From: Pseudothermotoga_B sp051235805
GTDB taxonomy: Bacteria > Thermotogota > Thermotogae > Thermotogales > DSM-5069
Length of the DNA stretch: 64,000 bases
Reading direction: 5' to 3'
Assembly (NCBI RefSeq): GCF_051235805.1
Contig: NZ_JBPNXV010000001.1
Span: forward strand, 1,736,001 to 1,800,000
Made by a program: the position numbers and the translations under genes. Below are positions 52,743-60,777 of the stretch, piece after piece. The notes below the pieces were generated by a model. It worked only from the letters and a program-made list of their open reading frames with translations. It had not been told where the DNA came from and searched no databases. The first letter of the stretch is position 1; each line of letters starts with the position of its first letter.

Positions 52743-55078
52743 GCCTGCTCCACTGCCTGATCTATCGTTTCTATGAAGATGAATTGAATCTTTTCTTTGA
52801 CTTGAGGTGGTAACTTTGAGAGATCTCGTTCATTAGATTTTGGAAGCAGAACTTTGTTTATCCCGTATCTGTGAGCTGCAAGCACTTTTTCTTTTATACC
52901 TCCAACGGCGAGAACTTTGCCTCTCAAGGTTATCTCGCCGGTCATTGCGACGTCATTTCTCACCTTTCTTTTGAGTGCCGAGGAAATCATCGCAACGGTC
53001 ATCGTTACACCAGCAGAAGGTCCATCCTTTGGAACGGCGCCTTCCGGAAGATTGATGTGTATATCGCTCTGCTGAAAGATATCCTTGCACTTTTCACCAC
53101 AGTAAGATCTCGCAACACTCAGTGCGATCCTCGCAGATTCTTTCATGATCTCTCCAAGTCTTCCAGTCAGAATCAATTCGCCTTTGCCCGGCATCATGAG
53201 TGTTTCGACGATCATAACAGTTCCGCCGTACTCTGTCCAGGCAAGTCCATGTGCTGCACCAACCTCGTTTCTTGAGAGTATGACATCGTTTTGAACTGTT
53301 TCTGGTCCAAGATAGTCTTCAATCTCTTTAACTCCTACCCTTACGGAATCTGCACCCTCTTCCAGCTTGAGGACAACCTTTCTCATCAATCTCTGAAGAG
53401 ATCTTGTTAATTGTCTTACTCCTGCTTCTCTTGTGTAAGACTGAATTATCTTTCGAATCGCACCTTCTGATATTTTGAACTGACCATGATCAAGTGCGAA
53501 TTCCGACATAAGTTTGGGAATAACATAGTACTTCGCTATGGCGAGTTTCTCATGCTCTGTGTATCCTTCGAGCCATATGATCTCCATTCTATCGAGCAAC
53601 GCCGGTGGTATGGTGTGTGTGACATTTGCAGTAGTTATGAACAAGACATTTGACAGATCAAAAGGTACTTCAACATAATGATCAACAAATTCTTTGTTTT
53701 GTTCTGGATCGAGCACCTCAAGGAGAGCTGCGGCTGGATCTCCCTGAAAACTCACTGCCAGTTTATCGATCTCATCTAACAAGAGCACGGGATTTTTACT
53801 CTGAACATTCCTCATCAACTGAAGAACTCTTCCTGGCATCGCTCCAACATAGGTCCTTCTGTGACCCTTGATCTCTGCCTCATCCCTCAAGCCTCCAAGT
53901 GACATGTGAGCGAATTTCCTATCGAGTGCTTGTGCGACAGCCTTTGCGAGAGATGTCTTCCCCACACCGGGTGGACCAACCAAACAGAGTATGGGAGCTC
54001 TCACAGATTTGCTTCGCTTTCTTACTGCAAGAAACTCGAGAATTCTTTCCTTTGCTTCTTCAAGCCCATAATGACTTGCCTCTAAGATCTTCTTGGCTTG
54101 CATCATATCTTCTCTGTCTTGCGTCGAGTTATTCCACGGCAGTCCGACCAACCAATCCAAGTAAGTTCTCACAACAGTAGCTTCTGCAGAGTATGGCGAC
54201 ATCTTTTCAAATCTTTCAATCTCGGTGATGGCCTTTCTTTTCACATAATCTGGTAACTGCAAATTTTCAACTGTTGCACGAATTTGAGCTGTCTCAGAGT
54301 TTTTCTCTCCAAGTTCTTCACTGATTGCTTTTAATTTCTCTCTGAGGAAAAACTCTTTTTGGCTTTCCTCGATTCTTTTTTTGACCTTTGTATCGAGCTG
54401 TCTTTCTATCTCGAGAATTTCATTTTCGTGTGTGAGAATCTCAAGTAACATTTCAAGCCTCCTGCTTGGGTGTAATTCCTCGAGCAGAGCTTGACGCTGT
54501 TGAAAGGAGATAGGTAGCAGTGATGCGATGAAATCTGCAAGTCTGCTTGGTTCAGCAGCTTCAGAAAGAGCAGTTAAAGTCTCCTGCGGATATCTCTGAG
54601 TGTACAAGGCATACTTGGTGAAATTCTCAGTAACAGTTCGCATGAGTGCTTCCATCTTTTTAGTTCTCTTGTAACTACTTCTGAGAACTTCCACTCTTGC
54701 AATGAACGGTTCTTCTTTGATTATCTCGTATGCCCTCGCTCGTTCTATGCCTTCGAGCAAGACTCTGAAAGTGCCATCGGGAAGTTGTGCAACTTGAAGA
54801 ACTCTTGAAATTGTGCCAATCTGATAGAGTTCTTCAAAAGATGGCTCTTCAACAGAAGGGTCCTTTTGGCTCGTGACGAAGATCAATTGGCTGTACGAAT
54901 CTATCGATTGTTCGAGAGCCATTAAAGTCTTTTCTCGCGCGACATGAACCGGTACCACAGTCTGCGGAAAGACGATCATTCCGTTCCGCAGATGTATTAA
55001 AGGAAGTTCTCTGGGTAACTCAGGACTTTGAAAGGTTTCCTTTGCAAGTTTCTCAAGCTTTTCGAATTTCTTTTTCAT
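52733..55078 (-). CDS. lon: ATP-dependent protease Lon
   Basis: 781 residues. The N-terminal substrate-binding domain (LPLIHLRNGMIVFPQTVVPV) leads to the AAA+ module with Walker A GPPGVGKT (368-375) and Walker B VLLLDEIDKL, and the protease domain with the catalytic dyad S688 (DGPSAGVTM) and K731 (GGIKEKVLAAHR). It degrades misfolded and regulatory proteins in the cytoplasm. GAGGTGG precedes the ATG, which lies inside the end of tsaE. Confidence 0.98.
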   Translation of the reverse strand: MKKKFEKLEKLAKETFQSPELPRELPLIHLRNGMIVFPQTVVPVHVAREKTLMALEQSIDSYSQLIFVTSQKDPSVEEPSFEELYQIGTISRVLQVAQLPDGTFRVLLEGIERARAYEIIKEEPFIARVEVLRSSYKRTKKMEALMRTVTENFTKYALYTQRYPQETLTALSEAAEPSRLADFIASLLPISFQQRQALLEELHPSRRLEMLLEILTHENEILEIERQLDTKVKKRIEESQKEFFLREKLKAISEELGEKNSETAQIRATVENLQLPDYVKRKAITEIERFEKMSPYSAEATVVRTYLDWLVGLPWNNSTQDREDMMQAKKILEASHYGLEEAKERILEFLAVRKRSKSVRAPILCLVGPPGVGKTSLAKAVAQALDRKFAHMSLGGLRDEAEIKGHRRTYVGAMPGRVLQLMRNVQSKNPVLLLDEIDKLAVSFQGDPAAALLEVLDPEQNKEFVDHYVEVPFDLSNVLFITTANVTHTIPPALLDRMEIIWLEGYTEHEKLAIAKYYVIPKLMSEFALDHGQFKISEGAIRKIIQSYTREAGVRQLTRSLQRLMRKVVLKLEEGADSVRVGVKEIEDYLGPETVQNDVILSRNEVGAAHGLAWTEYGGTVMIVETLMMPGKGELILTGRLGEIMKESARIALSVARSYCGEKCKDIFQQSDIHINLPEGAVPKDGPSAGVTMTVAMISSALKRKVRNDVAMTGEITLRGKVLAVGGIKEKVLAAHRYGINKVLLPKSNERDLSKLPPQVKEKIQFIFIETIDQAVEQACL

Positions 55079-55541
55079 TCGACCACCTCGTGATGATCTT
55101 TTCGATCAAGTCGTCTTGAGATTCCATTTGAACTATTCTTCCATTCTTGCAGAATTCAAAGAGGATCTTCAAACAACCTTTTGGCCAAAAACCTTCGAAT
55201 CTGTCTGCCCATTCTACCACTAATATCCCATCTCTTCTTTCGACGATCTCTTCAAGGTCCATTGAAAATTCCTCTTCCACTTTATCCAACCGATACAGAT
55301 CCACGTGATAAACAGTCGTTGTTCCTTTATAGATGTTGATCAACGAAAAAGTTGGACTGGTAACTTGTGATTCATCTATTCCAAATTCTCGAGCCATCGC
55401 ACGCACGAAGAAAGTTTTACCCGATCCGAGTTGTCCATAAAGAAGGAGGATCTGCGGTGGTTTCAACTCCTTTGCCACTACAAGAGCGAGTCTCTTCGTC
55501 TCATATCTGCTCAGACATCCGAAATCGTATTTCATCGTCAT
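55053..55541 (-). CDS. tsaE: tRNA threonylcarbamoyladenosine biosynthesis ATPase TsaE
   Basis: 162 residues. Walker A GQLGSGKTFFVRA, the SPTFSLINIY switch-like segment, and the HVDLYRLD and VVEWADR motifs mark the family. It works with TsaB, TsaC and TsaD to make t6A37 in ANN-decoding tRNAs. The ATG overlaps the suhB stop by 4 nt; its end overlaps lon by 26 nt. Confidence 0.95.
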   Translation of the reverse strand: MTMKYDFGCLSRYETKRLALVVAKELKPPQILLLYGQLGSGKTFFVRAMAREFGIDESQVTSPTFSLINIYKGTTTVYHVDLYRLDKVEEEFSMDLEEIVERRDGILVVEWADRFEGFWPKGCLKILFEFCKNGRIVQMESQDDLIEKIITRWSNEKEIRKA

Positions 55542-56299
55542 TGGCTTCCCTTAATTTGACTCATTATCTCTATCAACTCGTTGTGAAGTAGTTTGTTACT
55601 GAACAGATAGTTACCGCTCTCGATAGTTGCCTGTTTTCCCTTGAGATCTGTAATGAAGCCTCCTGCTTCAGGAACTATGACGAACAGTGGTGCCACATCC
55701 CAAGGATTAGCCCTTTTCGCCACAAAAAAATCAAACCTTCCACAGGCAACATATGCGCCTGCTAATATAGCACTACCAGTCATTCTCATTCTTCTGACCT
55801 TCTTTTCAACTGCATCTATGAAAGGTCCTGTGAAACCAACGTAGAAGCCAACATTTCCTATACTGTCTTTGAGTTTTGGAGTCTTTGAAACGCTTATTCT
55901 CTCACCGTCGAGGTAAGCACCATTACCTTTTAACGCATAATAGGTCTCGTTCAACAGCGGATCGTGTGCAACGCCCAAGATCACGCTTTCTCTTTCAACA
56001 TAGGCAATTCCCACAGCAAAAGACGGGAGCCCATGAACGTAGTTCATAGTACCATCTATTGGGTCTATGATCCACATCTTTTCGCCCTTTTCGAAAAGTC
56101 CTTCTTCTGCCAAGATCGCATCAGATGGAAAATGTTTTCTAATCTCCTGAACGATCATCTGTTGTGCATATCTGTCACAATCAGTAACAAGATCTTGAAA
56201 AGAGGTCTTCTCACTCACATTCAGTGCATTTCCCCAGTACTGCATTAAGTACAAACCGACCTTTCTGGCAAGTTTTATGGAAAAATCAAGTCTATCCAT
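55538..56299 (-). CDS. suhB: Inositol monophosphatase family protein (possible IMPase/FBPase)
   Basis: 253 residues. Metal-site motifs: AEEG (about 68), WIIDPIDGTMNYVHG and NPWDVAPLFVIVPEAGG. It hydrolyses inositol monophosphate; the T. maritima homologue is also described as a fructose-1,6-bisphosphatase. The start is ATG 56299 (GGAGG 8 nt upstream) or the adjacent ATG 56302. The frame stays open upstream through the tRNA gene, but that is chance. Confidence 0.92.
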   Translation of the reverse strand: MDRLDFSIKLARKVGLYLMQYWGNALNVSEKTSFQDLVTDCDRYAQQMIVQEIRKHFPSDAILAEEGLFEKGEKMWIIDPIDGTMNYVHGLPSFAVGIAYVERESVILGVAHDPLLNETYYALKGNGAYLDGERISVSKTPKLKDSIGNVGFYVGFTGPFIDAVEKKVRRMRMTGSAILAGAYVACGRFDFFVAKRANPWDVAPLFVIVPEAGGFITDLKGKQATIESGNYLFSNKLLHNELIEIMSQIKGSQ

Positions 56300-56325
56300 C
56301 ATCTGTTCCTCCCCATGAAATAATA

Positions 56326-56346
56326 AGGGGTCCCTTGAGGACCCCT
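56326..56346 (-). terminator. Hairpin after tRNA-Val
   Basis: AGGGGTCC, loop of 5, GGACCCCT (8-bp perfect stem), followed on the leftward strand by TTATTATTTC. It lies 3 nt past the tRNA 3' end, between the tRNA and suhB. It probably ends or attenuates the tRNA transcript. Confidence 0.7.
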
Positions 56347-56349
56347 CTT

Positions 56350-56424
56350 TGGTGGGTGCGGCAGGGATTGAACCTACGGCCTCTTCCTCGTCAAGGAAGC
56401 GCTCTTCCACTGAGCTACGCACCC
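56350..56424 (-). tRNA. tRNA-Val (anticodon GAC)
   Basis: Full cloverleaf on the leftward strand: acceptor GGGTGCG/CGCACCC, D stem GCTC/GAGC, anticodon stem CTTCC/GGAAG with loop TTGACGA (anticodon GAC, codons GUC/GUU), T arm GTAGG-TTCAATC-CCTGC with one G-U pair, discriminator A. The 3' CCA is encoded (56350-56352). It is 72 nt without CCA. Confidence 0.97.
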
Positions 56425-56433
56425 TCATTGTGA

Positions 56434-56462
56434 ATTTTACCATACCAGCCACGCCAATGCAA
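56434..56462 (-). promoter_or_regulatory. Promoter of tRNA-Val
   Basis: Reading leftward, TTGCAT (56462-56457), a 17-nt spacer, then TAAAAT (56439-56434), 9 nt before the tRNA 5' end. Spacing and position fit a strong stable-RNA promoter. It is divergent from the attenuator promoter. Confidence 0.75.
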
Positions 56463-56477
56463 GAGTTATTTTTCCCC

Positions 56478-56507
56478 TTGACACGCATGATGGTTCTCTG
56501 ATATAAT
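56478..56507 (+). promoter_or_regulatory. Promoter of the tryptophan-attenuated transporter operon
   Basis: Perfect TTGACA (56478-56483), 18-nt spacer, perfect TATAAT (56502-56507). Transcription should start near 56514, leaving a leader of about 220 nt before the first transporter gene. Confidence 0.9.
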
Positions 56508-56539
56508 GTGGGTAATAAAATCTATCTGGAGGACCTTTG

Positions 56540-56650
56540 ATGTTGAAGAAATTGGATTTTGATCAAAAGGTGGCGCAATTCGCATACGCTTATTGGTGGT
56601 TTAGGGGAATGCCCTCTTCCAAGGTTCCCCTAATACCACTTGGTACATAA
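56540..56650 (+). CDS. Attenuator leader peptide, 36 residues, with tandem Trp
   Basis: ATG 56540 has a perfect GGAGG 7 nt upstream. The peptide starts MLKKLDFDQKVAQF and carries the control segment AYAYWWFRG, with TGG TGG at 56594-56599, then runs to TAA at 56648-56650. The Trp codons lie one base before the first RNA stem (56601). Tyr codons precede and a Phe codon follows, so a general aromatic response is possible, but the tandem Trp is the strongest signal. The product itself is probably nonfunctional. Confidence 0.88.
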   Translation: MLKKLDFDQKVAQFAYAYWWFRGMPSSKVPLIPLGT

Positions 56651-56709
56651 ACAGGGGAATCATAGGGTAAAGAGGAAGAGGGCATCCAAAAAGGATGCCC
56701 TCTTTTTTT
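56601..56709 (+). promoter_or_regulatory. Ribosome-mediated tryptophan attenuator with intrinsic terminator
   Basis: Form 1: TTAGGGGAA (56601-56609) pairs with TTCCCCTAA (56625-56633), 9 bp, leaving the terminator free: AAGAGGGCATCC (56676-56687), loop AAAAA, GGATGCCCTCTT (56693-56704), then U tract to 56709. Form 2: ATGCCCTCTTCC (56609-56620) pairs perfectly with GGAAGAGGGCAT (56674-56685), with TTCCCCT (56625-56631) and AGGGGAA (56653-56659) nested inside, and this destroys the terminator. A ribosome stalled at the Trp codons would cover 56601-56609 and favour form 2; one reaching the stop at 56648 would favour the terminator. Confidence 0.88.
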
Positions 56710-56735
56710 AAAAACTCATTTTTGGGGGTGTTGGT

Positions 56736-57707
56736 ATGAAAAGGTTAATAACCGCCGTGACTCTGGTTCTTTGTGTCATCACTCTTGGTGCAGTAAGAGT
56801 TGGTATCACGCAGATCGTAGACCATCCCGCGCTCAACGCCGTTTTTGATGGAATCGTTAAGGTCCTTGAAGATGCTGGATTCAAAGTTGGTCAAGATGTA
56901 CTCATCGACAGACAGAACGCACAGGGAAGTATGCAGAATGCTGTGGCAATTGCTAAGAAGTTTGCAACAGAGAAGGTAGACATAGTGGTAGCGATCGCAA
57001 CCCCATCGGCTCAAGCTTGCGTCCAAGCGATAACCGACAGACCGGTGATCTTCTCAGCTGTAACAGATCCAGTTGGAGCAGGATTGATCAAGCAGCTGGG
57101 TAAGAACACGACAAATGTGGTTGGCGTCTCTGACATGGTACCTGTGGCAACACAACTGAGGTTGATCAAGAAAATCTTTCCAAACGCCAAAAAAGTTGGC
57201 GTAATCTTCAACCCAGGAGAAGCTAACTCTGTCACTTTGAACAACATAGCCAAATCGGCTGCACCATCTCTCGAAATGACGATAGCGGAAATTCCAGGCA
57301 CTTCTCCAAGCGAAATGATCACTGCTTTGAACAGTATTGGCCCAAGCGTGGATGTTCTATACATCGGTACCGATAACACAGCAGCTTCTTCGATAGAAGC
57401 GATCGGTAACGCGGCTCTGAGGTTGAAAAAACCCATCGTCGCTGCTGATATAGACATCGCGCGCGGTGGTGGAGTAGTCGGGTTTGGTTTCAATTACTTC
57501 CAAGTGGGTGTTGAAACCGGACAGCTCTTGGTGGAGCTCCTGAAAGGAGCAAAACCAAGCGATCTCGAATCACACGTAGTTGGACCAGATTCATTAGTCC
57601 TCTACATAAACCTCGATATAGCAAAACAACTTGGTGTGGAAATTCCAGCAGATCTCGTTGATAGAGCCGATATCGTTGTGAGAGACGGACAAGAGGTGGC
57701 AAAATGA
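56736..57707 (+). CDS. trpX: ABC transporter substrate-binding protein, TrpX-like (ABC_sub_bind family)
   Basis: 323 residues with a signal peptide (MKRLITAVTLVLCVITLGA). Family features of PF04392 include VRVGITQIVDHPALNAVFDGI, the AIATPSAQACVQA loop and FSAVTDPVGAGL. It is the periplasmic binding component of a permease/ATPase set encoded next to it. Relatives in Firmicutes (TrpXYZ) are predicted tryptophan importers. The family is diverse, so the substrate is inferred from the Trp attenuator upstream. GGGGGTG precedes the ATG. It overlaps the permease gene by 4 nt. Confidence 0.85.
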   Translation: MKRLITAVTLVLCVITLGAVRVGITQIVDHPALNAVFDGIVKVLEDAGFKVGQDVLIDRQNAQGSMQNAVAIAKKFATEKVDIVVAIATPSAQACVQAITDRPVIFSAVTDPVGAGLIKQLGKNTTNVVGVSDMVPVATQLRLIKKIFPNAKKVGVIFNPGEANSVTLNNIAKSAAPSLEMTIAEIPGTSPSEMITALNSIGPSVDVLYIGTDNTAASSIEAIGNAALRLKKPIVAADIDIARGGGVVGFGFNYFQVGVETGQLLVELLKGAKPSDLESHVVGPDSLVLYINLDIAKQLGVEIPADLVDRADIVVRDGQEVAK

Positions 57708-58666
57708 TTCCAGTGATTGAACAAGGATTATTGCTGGCTCTGGCCGCCATGGGTGTTTATATATCATTCCGCCTCGTTGATCTTCCTGATCTGACGCCCG
57801 ACGGTTCCTATGTATTGGGAGGAGCCGTCGCGGTCGTCCTCCTTCATTCCGGCTATGGGTGGGGCTTTTCCACACTGATGGCTGCTCTTGCGGCTGGTGC
57901 AGCTGGTGCAGTTGTCGCATTCATAACTACGAGATTCAAAATCAACTCGCTCCTTGCATCTATCATGGTCATGACCGCATTGTACTCTTTGAGCATCAGA
58001 ATAATGAATGCACCGAATTTACCAGTGCCGAGATTTGATACGGGTAAGATCACAAGTTATGAACAGATCGTTGGCAAGACTCCTCTGGATGACCTGCTCG
58101 GCGATGTGGGGCAAACAACCTTTGAAGCCTCAGGAATGCGTGCAGTGAAGATACCTTTTACAAACACAGCAGATGGCCATGATCTGATCCTCATTGCCGC
58201 AGTTGTAAGTTTTGCCGCATTGTTGGTATGGCTTTTCTTGAGAACGGAATTCGGCACAATGCTTAGAGGCTATGGAAGAAATCGTTTTGCGGTGAGAGTC
58301 TTGGGTGTTAATCCAAATCTGTTCGCCTACACAGGCTTGATCTTGTGCAACGTTTTTGCTGGGCTGTCTGGAGCCTTGTTTTCAATGTACAGTGGCTTTG
58401 CCGATGTGAATATGGGCATAGGCACCGTTGTGATCTGCCTTGCCTCGGTGATACTCGGTGAAATAATCTTCGGAAGATTTGAGCTGATGTACGGTGTGAT
58501 CTTTCCAATAATAGGTGCTCTCGTTTATCAGTTCTTACTCACCTTTGCTATGAAGTATGGTTACCGAATTGGTTTCAAGCCGAGTGATATGAAGCTCTTA
58601 ACAGCACTCTTTGTAGTTGCAGTGATCGCAGCCAGAAGATTCAAGAAAAGCGAGGTGCCAGTATGA
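57704..58666 (+). CDS. trpY: ABC transporter permease, TrpY-like
   Basis: 320 residues with about eight membrane helices, of the branched-chain amino acid permease type (BPD_transp_2). The N-terminal LLLALAAMGVYISFRLVDLPDL and the central GYGRNRFAVRVLGVNPN loop (the likely ATPase contact) are typical. It forms the membrane channel for the TrpX-like protein. ATGA overlaps couple it to both neighbours. Confidence 0.88.
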   Translation: MIPVIEQGLLLALAAMGVYISFRLVDLPDLTPDGSYVLGGAVAVVLLHSGYGWGFSTLMAALAAGAAGAVVAFITTRFKINSLLASIMVMTALYSLSIRIMNAPNLPVPRFDTGKITSYEQIVGKTPLDDLLGDVGQTTFEASGMRAVKIPFTNTADGHDLILIAAVVSFAALLVWLFLRTEFGTMLRGYGRNRFAVRVLGVNPNLFAYTGLILCNVFAGLSGALFSMYSGFADVNMGIGTVVICLASVILGEIIFGRFELMYGVIFPIIGALVYQFLLTFAMKYGYRIGFKPSDMKLLTALFVVAVIAARRFKKSEVPV

Positions 58667-59412
58667 TAGAGATCGACAGTGTCACCGTAATCTACAACAA
58701 AGGGAGCTTAGACGAGAAAGTAGCCTTGAGAGATCTAACATTACGAATCAACGAAGGTGAATTTGCTGTCATCGTTGGTTCAAATGGCGCTGGTAAATCG
58801 ACTTTGCTGAAATTGCTCGTAGGCGAGGTGAAACCAGTCGAAGGAAGTTGTAAGCTCTTTGGCTGTGAGATCAAATCAGAAAAGGTCTTCAAAAGGACAA
58901 GTATAGTCTGTCAAGATCCCAATCAAGGTGTCTTTCCAAACCTTTCTATTGAAGAAAATCTCATGTTGGCTCGAAAAAAGGGTTTGAGAGGACTGAGTTT
59001 TGGTAGAGTTGATAAGAAAAGTCTTGAACTATTAGCTTCAACTTGTATGGGGCTCGAAAGAGATTTGAAAAGAAAGGCTTCAAAGCTCTCCGGTGGCCAA
59101 AAGCAGGCTCTCGCAATTGTCATGGCAGTTTCTTCCGACCCAAGACTTCTTCTGTTAGATGAACACACCGCGGCTCTCGATCCAAAGAGTACCGAAAGGA
59201 TAATGGATCTAACCGAAAGAATAAACAAACAGATGGGTACGACTATCATCATGATAACGCATGACATGACCTTGGCTGAACAATTTGGCAGCACCATCAT
59301 AGTCATGGAAGACGGAAAAATTGTCACAAAAATCGATAAATCGCAACAAAAAGTTGCCGCTTCCCAACTCAAAGCGATGATAAGATCTACAGTGTTCACA
59401 CCCACATCTTAG
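58663..59412 (+). CDS. trpZ: ABC transporter ATP-binding protein, TrpZ-like
   Basis: 249 residues. Walker A GSNGAGKS is at 39-46, the signature KLSGGQKQALAIVMAV, Walker B LLLLDEHTAALDP, and the switch His in ITHD. It powers the TrpY-like permease. The Walker B Glu lies in LDEH. The stop is followed after 11 nt by lysA, whose ribosome site (GGAGG) overlaps this stop codon. Confidence 0.92.
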   Translation: MIEIDSVTVIYNKGSLDEKVALRDLTLRINEGEFAVIVGSNGAGKSTLLKLLVGEVKPVEGSCKLFGCEIKSEKVFKRTSIVCQDPNQGVFPNLSIEENLMLARKKGLRGLSFGRVDKKSLELLASTCMGLERDLKRKASKLSGGQKQALAIVMAVSSDPRLLLLDEHTAALDPKSTERIMDLTERINKQMGTTIIMITHDMTLAEQFGSTIIVMEDGKIVTKIDKSQQKVAASQLKAMIRSTVFTPTS

Positions 59413-59423
59413 GAGGAGTGAGC

Positions 59424-60572
59424 ATGGAAAATCATCTGCTCGTTGAAGCAGCAAATGCTTTTGGTACACCAATATACGTTTATGATCTGCCCTTCATCGC
59501 ACAAAGAGTCGAGACGGTTCAAAGTTTCTTCGAAGACTTCGATTTCCGATTGGCTTATGCAATGAAGGCGAATTTCAACAAAGATCTCTTATCTCTTCTG
59601 AACAAATTGGGTACAATGGTCGATGTCGTTTCCTTCGGTGAATACCTTCAGGCACTCTCAGTCGGTTTCAGCCCAGAAAGAATAATCGTGAATGGAAATT
59701 GTAAGAAGGAATCTGAACTCGAGAGATACGTGAAAGACGGTGTTTATTCGATTAATCTCGACAGCTATGAAGAACTGCTGAGACTTGAGAAGATAGCCTC
59801 AAGACAGGTGAGAGTCTCAATAAGAGTTAATCCAGATGTAGATCCGAAAACTCATCCTCATATTGCAACAGGTTTGAAAGAAAACAAATTTGGTGTTGAT
59901 TTCGATACCGCACATGAGATGATCAAACGAATTAATTCTAACAAGAATCTCGAACTGATAGGACTACATTGTCACATTGGGTCACAGATCACGGAGGTAG
60001 AGCCTTATCTTGAGGCTGTGGTTTCGATCAAGTATTTTGCGAAGTCGGTGGGCTTGAACTTTGAAGTTCTCAACCTCGGTGGTGGCTGGGGCATTGATTA
60101 CGGCAACGGTAAAGCGATGAGCTTACAGGAGTACAGAGAGAAGATATTCCCCATTTTGAAAGAGCTCAACAGTAAGATCGTATTAGAGCTTGGTAGATGG
60201 ATCGTGGCGCCTGCTGCCTATTTGGTTTCAAAGGTTGAATACGTCAAAAGGACACCTTTTAAGACCTTCGTCATGCTCGATACAGGAATGAACCATCTCA
60301 TAAGGCCTGCCCTGTACGGTGCAAAACACAAGATCCTACCTCTTTATGAAACAAAAGGAAGAGAAAAAATAAAAGCCGATGTCGTTGGACCAATCTGTGA
60401 AAGTGCAGACACCTTCAGAAAGTCCTACACAATGCCAAGACCAAGGGAAGGAGAGTTGGTAGTCATCTGCGATGTCGGTGCCTATGGGTACGCGATGGCT
60501 TCCGACTACAACCTAATGCCAAAACCAAAAGAAATCATCTGGGACGGCTCAAAGCTTTTCACATCTTCTTGA
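59424..60572 (+). CDS. lysA: Diaminopimelate decarboxylase
   Basis: Last step of lysine synthesis: decarboxylates meso-diaminopimelate with PLP. 382 residues from ATG 59424 (GGAGG 7 nt upstream). PLP lysine K48 in AYAMKANFNKDLL, HCHIGSQI, GGGWGIDYG and the active-site Cys in GPICESADTF are present, with the C-terminal DVGAYGYAMASDYN. No other lysine genes are adjacent; it appears to be part of the Trp-attenuated transporter operon, an unusual setting. Confidence 0.95.
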   Translation: MENHLLVEAANAFGTPIYVYDLPFIAQRVETVQSFFEDFDFRLAYAMKANFNKDLLSLLNKLGTMVDVVSFGEYLQALSVGFSPERIIVNGNCKKESELERYVKDGVYSINLDSYEELLRLEKIASRQVRVSIRVNPDVDPKTHPHIATGLKENKFGVDFDTAHEMIKRINSNKNLELIGLHCHIGSQITEVEPYLEAVVSIKYFAKSVGLNFEVLNLGGGWGIDYGNGKAMSLQEYREKIFPILKELNSKIVLELGRWIVAPAAYLVSKVEYVKRTPFKTFVMLDTGMNHLIRPALYGAKHKILPLYETKGREKIKADVVGPICESADTFRKSYTMPRPREGELVVICDVGAYGYAMASDYNLMPKPKEIIWDGSKLFTSS

Positions 60573-60756
60573 ACATCGCTGAGGGTTTTCTCATAAACAG
60601 TTCATACCCATAACTTCGAATGAAAAGTGCTTCGCAAAGGCTAAGGTGAAAGTTGTACACCTTGGAAAGATCATTGGCATAATGATCATACAGAGATATT
60701 CTTCCCCGAATGACAAGTTCTGGATCTCCTATGCAGGTTAGTGATATAATTTCCAA
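60559..60756 (-). pseudogene. Possible 3' gene remnant or small ORF, 65 aa
   Basis: An open frame antisense to the start region of the next operon, with a TTG at its 5' end and no ribosome site. The sequence (for example IRSYGYELFMRKPSAMFKKM) is protein-like in composition rather than random, and it ends 14 nt inside lysA's 3' end. It could be the decayed C-terminus of a lost gene, or chance. Confidence 0.2.
60745..60750 (+). promoter_or_regulatory. Candidate -10 of the second opp-type operon
   Basis: TATAAT, 27 nt upstream of the binding-protein start, in the roughly 200-nt gap after lysA. No good -35 at the right distance. Confidence 0.4.
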
Positions 60757-60777
60757 ATAAGCTGGGGAGGTGTTGAT

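Noticed and set aside
56300..56488. In-frame extension of suhB upstream through the tRNA gene
   Set aside because: The frame reads through tRNA-Val by chance; a strong ribosome site and ATG pair at 56299/56302 mark the real start.
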